Position numbers and translations under genes: made by a program | Notes under the pieces: model-generated | What the model was told of the DNA's origin: nothing | The model's database searches: none | What the model saw: the letters and a program-made list of their open reading frames with translations, nothing else | Shown: positions 52,749 to 61,388 of the stretch, piece after piece | Layout of the letters: every line of letters starts with the position of its first letter | How positions within the stretch are numbered: position 1 is the stretch's first letter | NCBI RefSeq assembly: GCF_001752395.1 | Contig: NZ_MKEK01000001.1 | Coordinates: 1,425,259 to 1,489,258, forward strand | DNA: 64,000 bases | Source of the DNA: Rheinheimera salexigens | GTDB taxonomy: Bacteria; Pseudomonadota; Gammaproteobacteria; Enterobacterales; Alteromonadaceae | Reading direction: 5' to 3'

Positions 52749-54611
52749 TTATTGGGTTTTTGCTTGAATACTAGCTAAAATACCAGCACTGTCTAAACCT
52801 AACTCAGCATAAATTTCTTCTTGACTGCCGTGTTTAATAAATTGATCCGGTAAGCCTAAATTGACACTACGAACCGCTAAGTTTTCTGCGGCAATAAACT
52901 CGTTCACCGCTGAACCCGCACCGCCCATAATCGCATTGTCTTCAACCGTAACAAACACATCGTGTTTAAGCGCTAATTGTTTTAACAACTCTTGATCCAG
53001 TGGTTTAACAAAACGCATATCAATTAAGCTGGCATTGAGTTGCTCTGCAGCCTGCTGGCAAGCACTAAGCAAGGTACCAAAGGCTAGGATGGCAATAGAC
53101 TTACCTTGACGTACCTGACGGCCTTTACCTAGCGGTAACAGCTGCATATTGGCTTCAGTAGCGATACCGGTGCCAATGCCTCTTGGGTAACGCACAGCGG
53201 CAGGGCCTTGATATTGATAGCCCGTGTAAAGCATTTGCCGGCATTCATTTTCATCTGACGGCACCATAATCACGATATTAGGGATACAACGCATAAAGCT
53301 TATATCAAATGCGCCTTGATGGGTTGGGCCATCTGCACCGACAATACCGGCTCGGTCAATAGCAAATAGCACATCTAAATCTTGCAAAGCTACATCGTGG
53401 ATCAGTTGATCATAACCGCGTTGTAAAAAACTGGAATAAATAGCCACAACCGGTTTTAAACCTTCGATGGCCATACCTGCTGCTAACGTTACGGCGTGTT
53501 GTTCTGCAATAGCGACGTCAAAATAACGCTGCGGAAAGGTTTTAGAAAACCTCACTAAATCCGAGCCTTCACGCATAGCCGGTGTTATGGCTTGTAAGCG
53601 CTCATCTTGTTTTGCCATATCGCAAATCCAAGCACCAAACACATTAGAAAAAGTAGGTAAGCTCGCTTTTTTAGCGGGTTGCTGATTATCGTCAGGGTTA
53701 AACTTAGATACGGCATGAAAGCCTATAGGATCCGCTTCAGCTGGCGCATAGCCTTTACCTTTTTTCGTTACAATATGCAGTAACTGTGGTCCCTGCAAGT
53801 TGCGCATATTACGAATGGTATTAACTAAACCGACAACATCATGACCATCGATAGGGCCAATATAATTAAAACCTAATTCTTCAAAAAAGGTACCCGGTGT
53901 CACCATGCCTTTAAAGTGCTCTTCAGCCCGACTGGCTAATTGGTGTAAAGGCGGAACACCACTCAGAATTTTTTTACCGCCTTCACGTAAGCTAGTATAA
54001 AAGTTGCCTGATAATATCCGAGCAAAATAACGGTTTAACGCGCCAACATTTTCAGAAATAGACATTTCATTATCGTTTAAGATAACTAACATGTCTGGTC
54101 GGACTTCACCGGCGTGGTTCATAGCTTCAAAAGCCATACCGGCGGTAATAGCGCCATCACCAATAACGGCCACCACTTTACGCTGGTTTCGTGCTTGTTT
54201 AGCGGCAATCGCCATACCTAAAGCTGCACTAATCGACGTGCTAGAATGGCCCACAGTTAAGACGTCGTATTCACTTTCTTCGCGATAAGGAAAAGGATGT
54301 AAGCCCTCTTTTTTACGAATACTTTGCATCCGTTCTCGACGACCAGTAAGAATTTTATGCGGATAGGCCTGATGGCCAACATCCCAAATAACCCGATCAA
54401 ACGGAGTGTTATAGACATAATGTAGTGCAACCGTAAGTTCAACAGTGCCCAGGCCAGAAGCAAAATGACCACTACTTTGGCTAACAGAGTGCAATAAAAA
54501 ACGCCGTAGCTCTTTACTTAAAGCCGGTAATTGCTCTTGGGGCAACTGTCTGAGTTGCTCTGGAAGATTTGCTTTCGCTAATAACGGGTAATCGTTAATT
54601 TCTAACGCCAT
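52749..54611 (-). CDS. dxs: 1-deoxy-D-xylulose-5-phosphate synthase
   Basis: First enzyme of the MEP isoprenoid pathway: it joins pyruvate and glyceraldehyde 3-phosphate using thiamine pyrophosphate. The 620-residue length matches E. coli. The TPP site shows [18 protein letters not shown] with the following [10 protein letters not shown]; the transketolase-like middle has [17 protein letters not shown] and [18 protein letters not shown]. It is the last gene in the leftward xseB-ispA-dxs run, the usual gammaproteobacterial order, and starts 14 nt after ispA. Confidence 0.97.
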   Translation of the reverse strand: MALEINDYPLLAKANLPEQLRQLPQEQLPALSKELRRFLLHSVSQSSGHFASGLGTVELTVALHYVYNTPFDRVIWDVGHQAYPHKILTGRRERMQSIRKKEGLHPFPYREESEYDVLTVGHSSTSISAALGMAIAAKQARNQRKVVAVIGDGAITAGMAFEAMNHAGEVRPDMLVILNDNEMSISENVGALNRYFARILSGNFYTSLREGGKKILSGVPPLHQLASRAEEHFKGMVTPGTFFEELGFNYIGPIDGHDVVGLVNTIRNMRNLQGPQLLHIVTKKGKGYAPAEADPIGFHAVSKFNPDDNQQPAKKASLPTFSNVFGAWICDMAKQDERLQAITPAMREGSDLVRFSKTFPQRYFDVAIAEQHAVTLAAGMAIEGLKPVVAIYSSFLQRGYDQLIHDVALQDLDVLFAIDRAGIVGADGPTHQGAFDISFMRCIPNIVIMVPSDENECRQMLYTGYQYQGPAAVRYPRGIGTGIATEANMQLLPLGKGRQVRQGKSIAILAFGTLLSACQQAAEQLNASLIDMRFVKPLDQELLKQLALKHDVFVTVEDNAIMGGAGSAVNEFIAAENLAVRSVNLGLPDQFIKHGSQEEIYAELGLDSAGILASIQAKTQ

Positions 54612-54625
54612 ATTCTTTGCCTGTA

Positions 54626-55513
54626 TTAAAACCTGCGGTCGACTATATACTGCGCAAACTGGCGCAATTCATCGGTATTATAAGGTAATGATGCTAACGC
54701 ATTAAGTGCATCTTGATAAAGTTGTTGTGCTTTTGCTTTTGCTTGGGGTAAACCAAGTAACATTGGGTAGGTTGCTTTATTCGCTAGGCTATCTGAACCT
54801 TGCGGTTTTCCTAATGTTTGGCTATCGCTTTCTATATCGAGGATATCATCTTGCACCTGAAATGCTAGTCCTAGTGCTGAGGCGAAACGCAACAAACTGT
54901 CTAATTCTGTAGGATCTTGTTTAGGGCTGCAATGCCAAGCTAACCGTACCGTAGTTTCAATTAGCGCCCCAGTTTTTAAGCGGTGCATGCGTTCTAATTG
55001 ACTAACTGTAGTAGGCTGATTGGTTTGCATAATATCAATTGCTTGGCCACCACACATACCGCTGTAGCCTGACGCACGGCTAAAATGTTGCAACATTGCC
55101 ACTATGTTTTTGGCATCAACCTGTTGATAGGGATGTTGGCTTAATACTTCAAACGCCATAGTTTGCAAAGCATCACCGGCTAATATAGCTGTAGCTTCAT
55201 CAAAAGCTTTATGACAAGTGGGTTTGCCACGGCGCATATCGTCATTATCCATCGCCGGTAAGTCGTCATGAATTAATGAGTAACTGTGCAGCGCTTCAAT
55301 TGCCGCAGCGGGGCCATCTAAATCTTCTAGACTGGCCCCTAACAGAGTACCGCAGCTATAGATTAAAAATGGCCGAATACGTTTGCCACCCATTAACAAG
55401 CTATAAGACATGGCTTGTAATAATTTAGGTTCAGTTTCAGGATATTGCTGCAAAAACTGCTGTAAATGGCGTTCTACTCTTTGTTGGTATAACGCTAAAT
55501 TTTTTGTTGACAC
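54626..55513 (-). CDS. ispA: Farnesyl diphosphate synthase
   Basis: Joins isopentenyl units to dimethylallyl and geranyl diphosphate. The first aspartate-rich motif is [16 protein letters not shown] and the second is [10 protein letters not shown]. The chain ends RRF, as is common. GTG at 55513 is chosen as the start: GGAGAG lies upstream at good spacing and the start then follows directly on the xseB stop. A longer frame to 55537 would cover the end of xseB. Product 295 residues (E. coli 299). Confidence 0.94.
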   Translation of the reverse strand: MSTKNLALYQQRVERHLQQFLQQYPETEPKLLQAMSYSLLMGGKRIRPFLIYSCGTLLGASLEDLDGPAAAIEALHSYSLIHDDLPAMDNDDMRRGKPTCHKAFDEATAILAGDALQTMAFEVLSQHPYQQVDAKNIVAMLQHFSRASGYSGMCGGQAIDIMQTNQPTTVSQLERMHRLKTGALIETTVRLAWHCSPKQDPTELDSLLRFASALGLAFQVQDDILDIESDSQTLGKPQGSDSLANKATYPMLLGLPQAKAKAQQLYQDALNALASLPYNTDELRQFAQYIVDRRF

Positions 55514-55514
55514 C

Positions 55515-55759
55515 TTACTCTCCTGCAGGGGCATCAAAAGGCAATAAGCTTTCTTGTTGCTGTTGTTGCATTAACACTTGAACCTTTTGCTCGGCAGCTT
55601 GCAATAATTGTTGGCTTTGTCTTGCGAGGGTGATGCCGCGTTCAAATTGTTGTAAAGATTGATCAAGTGACAAATCACCTTGCTCTAATTGTTGTACTAT
55701 TAGCTCAAGTTCTGACAAAGTTTGTTCAAACTGGCTTAAGTCGGCTTTTTTTTACTCAT
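55515..55759 (-). CDS. xseB: Exodeoxyribonuclease VII small subunit, interrupted by a 1-nt frameshift
   Basis: Small helical subunit of exonuclease VII. The chain [20 protein letters not shown] with the following [22 protein letters not shown] is plainly XseB. The natural start appears to be ATG 55759, behind GAGGG, reading MSKKK. The A-run there (55746-55753) has eight A's and puts the frame into a stop after seven codons. With nine A's it would read [20 protein letters not shown] and give 81 residues (E. coli 80). As printed only a TTG at 55718 could start a 67-residue product. First gene of xseB-ispA-dxs. A sequencing undercount or slippage is more likely than true loss. Confidence 0.88.
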
Positions 55760-55959
55760 TAATGCCCTCGGAAAATGTGTGAAAACTTATCTTCAGCACA
55801 CTATTATGGTCAATCATAAGGCAGAAGTGAAAGCTTAAATGTATAAATTAATGTATTTTATACTTAAACATTCGTTGTTGTTGTCGATAACGTGTAATGC
55901 ACTGATATAAACTAGCGTACAAACACGCTGTAGCAGTAATTGGGTAAAGGAGATTATAC

Positions 55960-56727
55960 GTGGATATAGCAACCATTGTTGGCATGTTAGGCGCCATAGG
56001 TTTTGTCATTATGGCTATGGTGTTAGGCAGTGCCGGTAATGTCGGTATTTTTTATGATACTGTTTCTATATTAATCGTGGTGCTCGGCTCTATTTTTGTG
56101 GTGGTATCTAAATTTACTTTAGGTCAGTTTTTTGATTCAACTAAAGCAGCAGCGAAAGCCTTTATGTATAAAATTGAGCCGCCAGAAGAACTAATTGAAA
56201 AAGCGGTGCAACTTGCAGACTCAGCACGAAAAGGCGGGTTCTTAGCTTTAGAAGAAGCAGAGATACCCAATCAGTTTATGCAAAAAGGCGTCAATATGTT
56301 GGTGGATGGCCATGACGCTGACGTGGTACGAGCAACCATGTTAAAAGACATCAGCTTAACTGAAAAGCGCCATGAAATTGCCATTGGCGTATTTAAAGGT
56401 TTAGGTGAAGTTGCCCCCGCAATGGGTATGATAGGTACCTTAGTTGGTTTAGTCGCTATGCTATCCAATATGGACGATCCTAAAGCCATAGGCCCCGCCA
56501 TGGCCGTGGCGTTATTAACGACCCTATATGGTGCCTTTATTGCCAACGTTATTGCTATCCCTATTGCCGATAAACTGGCCGTTCGTAACCAACAAGAAAA
56601 ACAAAACTATCAACTTATAGTTGATGCGATTTTGGGTATTCAAGATGGCCAAAATCCGAAGATAATTGAAGGCATCTTGCGTAATTATTTAGCCCAAAGT
56701 AAGCGAGAAGTGGCGGTAGTGGAGTAA
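55960..56727 (+). CDS. pomA: Flagellar stator protein PomA (sodium-type MotA)
   Basis: Inner-membrane stator subunit, 255 residues, four membrane helices. It follows the Vibrio PomA sequence closely: DGHDADVVRA, the GEVAPAMGMIGTLVGLVAML segment and AIGPAMAVALLTTLYG. This points to the sodium-driven polar-flagellum type and not the proton-driven E. coli MotA. The start is GTG with AAAGGAG upstream. It lies 3 nt before pomB, so the two are co-translated. No flagellar genes are near, as is usual for pomAB. Confidence 0.93.
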   Translation: MDIATIVGMLGAIGFVIMAMVLGSAGNVGIFYDTVSILIVVLGSIFVVVSKFTLGQFFDSTKAAAKAFMYKIEPPEELIEKAVQLADSARKGGFLALEEAEIPNQFMQKGVNMLVDGHDADVVRATMLKDISLTEKRHEIAIGVFKGLGEVAPAMGMIGTLVGLVAMLSNMDDPKAIGPAMAVALLTTLYGAFIANVIAIPIADKLAVRNQQEKQNYQLIVDAILGIQDGQNPKIIEGILRNYLAQSKREVAVVE

Positions 56728-56730
56728 GTG

Positions 56731-57669
56731 ATGAACGAAGAAGCTGAAGAGTGTAAATGCCCACCACCAGGTTTACCTATGTATATGGCGACGTTTGCTG
56801 ATTTAATGGCGCTATTAATGTGTTTCTTTGTGTTGTTATTGGCATTTTCTGAAATGGACGTGCTTAAATTTAAGCAAATAGCCGGTTCAATGAAGTTCGC
56901 TTTTGGCGTGCAAAACAAAATAGAAGTCGATGATATCCCCAAAGGTACTAGTGTTATTGCCTTAGAGTTTCGTCCGGGTCGTCCTGAACCCACGCCGATA
57001 GAAACCCTGCAGCAACAAACCATGGAAATTACCCAGCAGGTGATAGAGTTTCAGGCCGGTGATGAAGATTCTGCCGGGGGCAGAAAAGAGCAACGTGATG
57101 ATATGACCGGTGGCGAGTCTGCCAGCAATGCTGAAGATTCGTCTGATACTGAAGCCGCACAACAAGCCTCTCAAGAACAAACTAATCAACAAGTTAAAAA
57201 ACTTGCCGAGCAGTTAGAGCAACAAATTCTAGATGGTGCTATTGAGTTAGAATCGTTAGGTCAACAAATTATAATTCGCATTCGCGAGAATGGGTCCTTT
57301 GCATCCGGCTCGTCATTTTTACAACCCCGCTTTAAGCCAATAGTGCAGCGTATTGGTCAACTATTAAATGATGTTCCCGGTGAAATAACCGTGACCGGTC
57401 ATACAGATGATATTCAAGTATCAAATGAGTTACACAGTAATAACTGGGACTTATCAGCGCAGCGCGCAGTATCGGTAGCAACCGAGATGGTTAAAGCTCA
57501 AGGCTTTGATCGCATGCGCTTAGTGGTGGTCGGCCATGCTGATACCAAGCCACTAGTGGCAAATGATAGCAATGCTAATCGTCGGCAAAACCGTCGGGTA
57601 GAAATTTCTATTATGCAAGGTAAGGCCAAAGAATCTAATCCAGTGAGTTTAGAAGGCGAAACAAACTAA
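56731..57669 (+). CDS. pomB: Flagellar stator protein PomB
   Basis: Anchors the stator to peptidoglycan and conducts the ion. The N-terminus (CKCPPPGLPMYMATFADLM) leads into a single membrane helix with the ion-binding aspartate in TFADLMALLMCFF. The conserved MDVLKFKQIAGSMKFAFGVQ region follows, matching PomB. The C-terminal OmpA-like peptidoglycan-binding domain has TGHTDDIQVSNELHSNNWDLS and NRRQNRRVEISI. ATG 56731 is preferred to GTG 56728. Product 312 residues. The middle linker is acidic and low-complexity. Confidence 0.93.
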   Translation: MNEEAEECKCPPPGLPMYMATFADLMALLMCFFVLLLAFSEMDVLKFKQIAGSMKFAFGVQNKIEVDDIPKGTSVIALEFRPGRPEPTPIETLQQQTMEITQQVIEFQAGDEDSAGGRKEQRDDMTGGESASNAEDSSDTEAAQQASQEQTNQQVKKLAEQLEQQILDGAIELESLGQQIIIRIRENGSFASGSSFLQPRFKPIVQRIGQLLNDVPGEITVTGHTDDIQVSNELHSNNWDLSAQRAVSVATEMVKAQGFDRMRLVVVGHADTKPLVANDSNANRRQNRRVEISIMQGKAKESNPVSLEGETN

Positions 57670-57750
57670 AATTTTGCGCGCAGATTAGGTCTTTAGTCAG
57701 AGATCCGCTATAATCTGCGCCACTTTTTTCTGTTTCAACTCTAGCGAATC

Positions 57751-59208
57751 ATGATTGAATTTATTATAAAGCTGCACCCGGAAATTGTTATTAAAAGCAA
57801 TTCTGTCCGTAAACGTCAAACTAAATTATTAGAGCGCAACTTAAAAACGATTTTAGTTCAAGTTGAGCCATCAGTGCGCGTGAATAATAATTTTGATCAT
57901 TTAATCGTCCGTTGTGATAGCGACAGCGCAGCATTAAGGCAAAAACTGATCGACCGTTTAAGTTGTATTCCCGGTATTGTCAATTTTTCTGAAATGCAGT
58001 CGAGTCAATTTAGTACGTTAGATGATATTTATCAGCAAGTTAAAGCGGTTTATGCCAGCCAATTAGAAAATAAAACTTTTTGTGTTCGAGCCCGGCGCAT
58101 GGGCACACATGACTTTAGCTCTATCGATGCTGAACGTTATATTGGCGGTGGCTTAAATCAATTGGTTGCCAGTGCTAAAGTGCAACTTAAAAAACCAGAT
58201 GTCGTGGTTAATATCGAAATTAAACGTGACATACTCATTATGGTTCGGCAATCTCATGCCGGCATGGGCGGGTTCCCGCTTCCATCACAGTCTGATGTAT
58301 TGTCATTAATTTCGGGTGGTTATGATTCAGCCGTTGCCAGTTATTTAATGATCCGCAAAGGCCTACGCACCCATTATGTGTTTTTTAATTTGGGCGGTGC
58401 CGCGCATGAAGCCGGTGTGCGTGAAATGTCGCATCTAATTTGGCATAAATATAGCCTGTCACATAAAGTGAAGTTTGTTAGTGTCAACTTTGCTCCGGTA
58501 GTCGATGAAATATTAGAGAAAATAGACAACGGCCTGATGGGCGTGGTGCTAAAGCGTATGATGATGCGTGCCGCTAGCACCGTAGCTGAAAAACTGGGTA
58601 TTAAAGCGATTGTGACCGGCGAAAGTATAGGCCAAGTGTCTAGCCAAACTATCGCTAATTTAAATGCCATTGATCGCGTGACGGATATGTTGATTTTACG
58701 GCCGTTAATTTATCATGATAAACAACAGATTATTGATCTAGCAAAGCAGATTGGTGCTGAAGATATTGCTAAAAGTATGCCTGAATATTGTGGTGTTATT
58801 TCGCGCAAGCCCACCATAAATGCAGTGTTATCTGAGGTGCTGGCTAATGAAGATAACTTTGACTTTTCAGTATTAGATAACGCGGTACAACAAGCAAAAG
58901 TGCTAGATATTCGCACTATTGATTATCAAGCTGATCAGCAAGCGCACGTTGTAAGTGAGTTAAGTGAATTAGCGGCTAATGGCATAGTGTTAGATATTCG
59001 TCCGCCAGAAGAAACCGATTTAAAACCATTACAATTACCTGAAGTAGAAGTGATTGAATTACCTTTCTTCCGCTTAAGTAGTCAGTTCGCTAATTTAGAT
59101 CAAAGCAAACAGTATTATTTTTACTGCGAAAAAGGCGTGATGAGCCGGTTGCAAGCGGTGGTAATGCAAGATCAAGGCTTTAGTAATGTAGCCGTTTATC
59201 GACCATAA
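57751..59208 (+). CDS. thiI: tRNA 4-thiouridine sulfurtransferase ThiI
   Basis: Adds sulphur to uridine 8 of tRNA and helps build the thiazole of thiamine. The domains in order are a ferredoxin-like start, THUMP (about 60-165), the adenylating PP-loop SGGYDSAV, and a C-terminal rhodanese domain. Both key cysteines are present: one in MPEYCGVISRKPT and the persulphide cysteine in YFYCEKGVMSRLQ. The 485-residue length matches E. coli (482). TATAAT at 57709-57714 may be its -10 element. The end overlaps the convergent panE by 13 nt. Confidence 0.95.
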   Translation: MIEFIIKLHPEIVIKSNSVRKRQTKLLERNLKTILVQVEPSVRVNNNFDHLIVRCDSDSAALRQKLIDRLSCIPGIVNFSEMQSSQFSTLDDIYQQVKAVYASQLENKTFCVRARRMGTHDFSSIDAERYIGGGLNQLVASAKVQLKKPDVVVNIEIKRDILIMVRQSHAGMGGFPLPSQSDVLSLISGGYDSAVASYLMIRKGLRTHYVFFNLGGAAHEAGVREMSHLIWHKYSLSHKVKFVSVNFAPVVDEILEKIDNGLMGVVLKRMMMRAASTVAEKLGIKAIVTGESIGQVSSQTIANLNAIDRVTDMLILRPLIYHDKQQIIDLAKQIGAEDIAKSMPEYCGVISRKPTINAVLSEVLANEDNFDFSVLDNAVQQAKVLDIRTIDYQADQQAHVVSELSELAANGIVLDIRPPEETDLKPLQLPEVEVIELPFFRLSSQFANLDQSKQYYFYCEKGVMSRLQAVVMQDQGFSNVAVYRP

Positions 59209-60149
59209 GCTTGTTGCAGCTGCAATACCTGTTGTTGTAGCTGCAAATTGCGCGGTGTATCGATAGCTAACTGCTGGCCTTGGCTAACAATAAATCCTGA
59301 TATAGCGTTAATTTCAGTACGGCGCTGATGGGCAACATCTTGCTGCATTGAACTAAAATTATTCGCGGTTGCCAGCATAACTTGCTGGACGCGTAGCATG
59401 GCGTCGTCAACCGACAGCGCATAGCCTGCTGCTTTACTAACGGCACATACCTCAGTCACAATCTGCAAGATATCTGCCGCATATTGCGGTGCTAATAACT
59501 GACCATTTTTGCAATGGTAAATTGCCGTTAACGGGTTTATTACCGCATTGATGAGTAATTTTTGCCATAAAAAGGGTTGGATGTCGCTGACAACTTGCAC
59601 CGGGCCTAACGCTATTGCCATAGCATTACTTATGCTTGTTTTGTTGCCATCTGTTTTGTTAATTAATTCCTGCTGCGCGGCAGAGTTTATAGGCGCTAAT
59701 ACTGACTGGCCTTGGCCGGTATGCTGCAAGGCACTGGCAGACGTTTTAAGCGCCGCATGGGTAGTGGTTAAAAACCATAAACCTTGCGTTGGTAGCAATA
59801 GGGGTAAAACTTGCTCAATAATACCCATACCATTATGAGTTATGACTAATTGAGCATGACTGCTAAGCAGCGGTTGTAACTGATGCACCGCGGCAATGAC
59901 ATCATAACTTTTTACCGGTACTAACACATTTTGATAAGATGCAGTGACAGATCTTGCCGCAGAAAAGCAATATTGCTGTTGCTGGCCATTATGAGCGGTA
60001 AAGAGTAAATCGACCGGTTTAGCTTGGCGTAAGTGTAGGGCTACTTCCGCTCCCTGTTGCTGTAAATGAGTTGCGGCTAGTAAACCTATTGCGCCTTGGC
60101 CAACAATGGTCCAGGTTAAGCCTGACGGCGTGGTCGAATATAATGCCAT
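59196..60149 (-). CDS. panE: 2-dehydropantoate 2-reductase (ketopantoate reductase)
   Basis: NADPH reduces ketopantoate to pantoate for pantothenate and CoA. The nucleotide-binding GQGAIGLLAATHL is near the N-terminus. The catalytic lysine is expected in FLWQKLLINAVINPLTAIYHC, where Lys, Asn and the NPLTA motif are all visible. At 317 residues it is a little longer than E. coli (303), with a few extra residues before the first strand. Its start lies within the upstream VanZ-like gene (34-nt overlap), and its end overlaps thiI by 13 nt. Confidence 0.9.
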   Translation of the reverse strand: MALYSTTPSGLTWTIVGQGAIGLLAATHLQQQGAEVALHLRQAKPVDLLFTAHNGQQQQYCFSAARSVTASYQNVLVPVKSYDVIAAVHQLQPLLSSHAQLVITHNGMGIIEQVLPLLLPTQGLWFLTTTHAALKTSASALQHTGQGQSVLAPINSAAQQELINKTDGNKTSISNAMAIALGPVQVVSDIQPFLWQKLLINAVINPLTAIYHCKNGQLLAPQYAADILQIVTEVCAVSKAAGYALSVDDAMLRVQQVMLATANNFSSMQQDVAHQRRTEINAISGFIVSQGQQLAIDTPRNLQLQQQVLQLQQAYGR

Positions 60150-60472
60150 AGTGCTCTACAGAGATAAAAACTGATTATGCCAACAATGTCGGCCAATAAA
60201 TCCAGCCAATCACCGTTGCGACGAGTAAAGTAATGCTGGGCCAATTCTATGGCGGCACCATAACTACTTAAGAAAATAACCGCAGGTATCAACTTTAATT
60301 TAAAGCCTTTCCATAATAAACCGCTTAGCACCGCAAAAATAATAAAATGGGCGAGTTTATCTAAATGGGCTAGTCCGCCAGCCACTCGATAACCTTGTAG
60401 CTCGGCTAAAAAGCTTGCTGTTGCAACAGCAAAACCTAAGATGCAGAGGATGCGATAAAATTGTTGTGGCAC
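60116..60472 (-). CDS. VanZ-like family membrane protein
   Basis: A 118-residue hydrophobic protein with about four membrane helices. The pattern GGLAHLDKLAHFIIFAVLSGLLW followed by SSYGAAIELAQHYFTRRNGDWLDLLADIVG is the VanZ-like signature. The conserved His-Phe, Glu and Asp-Asn/Asp residues are present. Function in this group is not settled; VanZ itself gives low teicoplanin resistance in Gram-positives, but that should not be transferred here. The 3' end overlaps panE by 34 nt in another frame. Confidence 0.82.
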   Translation of the reverse strand: MPQQFYRILCILGFAVATASFLAELQGYRVAGGLAHLDKLAHFIIFAVLSGLLWKGFKLKLIPAVIFLSSYGAAIELAQHYFTRRNGDWLDLLADIVGIISFYLCRALWHYIRPRRQA

Positions 60473-60590
60473 AAAGGCTCCTATATAAGCTACCTATTTC
60501 AGCTTTCTGGTTCAGAACAAGCTCGGATTGTAGCAGTTTTGTGGTTATAATCGCTAGCAGACAAAAATGCTTAAGTTTAGGAGAGTTAGC

Positions 60591-61073
60591 ATGCCATCAT
60601 TTGATATTGTTTCTGAAGTCGATCAGCAAGAAGTTTTAAATGCAGTGGAAAACGCCAATCGCGAGTTAGCGACCCGTTTTGATTTCCGTGGCGTAACGGC
60701 AGAATTTACCCTCAAAGAAAAGCTGATCACTATGCAGGCAGAAGCTGAGTTTCAGCTACAACAAATGCTCGAAATATTTTTAGCCAAAGCAATTAAGCGC
60801 GGCTTAGATGTGCGCTCGTTTAAAGACGAGGATGTGGTGCATTCAGGTAAAACTTATAGTCAAAATTTAACCTTACAGCAGGGTATAGATGCGGCTATGG
60901 CAAAAAAGTTAGTCAAACTCATTAAAGATAATAAGTTAAAAGTACAAGCTTCAATTCAAGGTGAACAAGTACGAGTAACCGGTAAAAAGCGCGATGATCT
61001 ACAAGATGCTATGGCCGTTGTGCGTGGTGCTGAATTAGAACAAGCTTTTCAGTTCAATAACTTCCGTGACTAA
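60591..61073 (+). CDS. yajQ: YajQ-family nucleotide-binding protein
   Basis: A 160-residue cytoplasmic protein of the YajQ (DUF520) family, built as two ferredoxin-like repeats. It starts [22 protein letters not shown] and has TRFDFRG and the trailing [14 protein letters not shown]. Members bind nucleic acids or nucleotides, and a Xanthomonas relative binds cyclic di-GMP; binding here is untested. ATG 60591 follows AGGAGAG, so the upstream in-frame ATG at 60567 is rejected. Confidence 0.94.
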   Translation: MPSFDIVSEVDQQEVLNAVENANRELATRFDFRGVTAEFTLKEKLITMQAEAEFQLQQMLEIFLAKAIKRGLDVRSFKDEDVVHSGKTYSQNLTLQQGIDAAMAKKLVKLIKDNKLKVQASIQGEQVRVTGKKRDDLQDAMAVVRGAELEQAFQFNNFRD

Positions 61074-61125
61074 TAGTTTATACGCTGATTTATTGTTTTT
61101 TTACATAAAGACGTCTAGAAGCCTA

Positions 61126-61154
61126 TTGACGCTATAAATTGCTCAGGCTAAACT
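61126..61154 (+). promoter_or_regulatory. Probable promoter of the cobalamin-riboswitch transcript
   Basis: TTGACG at 61126-61131 and TAAACT at 61149-61154 are spaced by 17 bp. The predicted start near 61161 lies just before the riboswitch region. Confidence 0.55.
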
Positions 61155-61158
61155 GCTC

Positions 61159-61184
61159 GCGGCTTCATCAGGAAGCCGCTTTTT
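61159..61184 (+). terminator. Hairpin with T-run between yajQ and the riboswitch
   Basis: The 8-bp stem GCGGCTTC/GAAGCCGC with a 5-nt loop is followed by TTTTT. It may end yajQ transcripts. Because it lies at or just after the predicted btuB start site, it could also sit at the 5' end of the riboswitch RNA. Confidence 0.6.
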
Positions 61185-61342
61185 CTGGTGCTGCAGTAAA
61201 CTGCAGGTAAACGGGAATCTGGTGTGAATCCAGAGCTGCCCCCGCAACGGTAAACTACTGAATACTCTTAACAGCCACTGTCAAATGATGGGAAGGCAAG
61301 AGTAGGCGCAAGCAGGTTGTCAGCCCGGAGACCGGCCGAAAA
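61185..61342 (+). ncRNA. Cobalamin (adenosylcobalamin-type) riboswitch
   Basis: The leader holds the conserved core AAACGGGAATCTGGTG, then GAATCCAGAGCTGCCCCCGC directly followed by AACGGTAA, and ends with the B12-box-like GTCAGCCCGGAGACCGGCC. These are the standard class marks in the correct order. It lies upstream of a BtuB-type receptor gene on the same strand. In the known mechanism, cobalamin binding lowers expression of the receptor. The downstream GTGC/GCAC hairpin near 61361-61373 and GGAG at 61379 may form the expression platform. Outer limits are approximate. Confidence 0.92.
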
Positions 61343-61388
61343 ATTCATTATATTGCAAAGGTGCGGTGGGCACACTTTTGGAGTTTTC

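Noticed and set aside
57678..57725. Terminator after pomB
   Set aside because: A 10-bp stem (GCGCAGATTA/TAATCTGCGC) exists, but its loop is 23 nt, and the right arm contains the likely thiI -10 element; the evidence is ambiguous.
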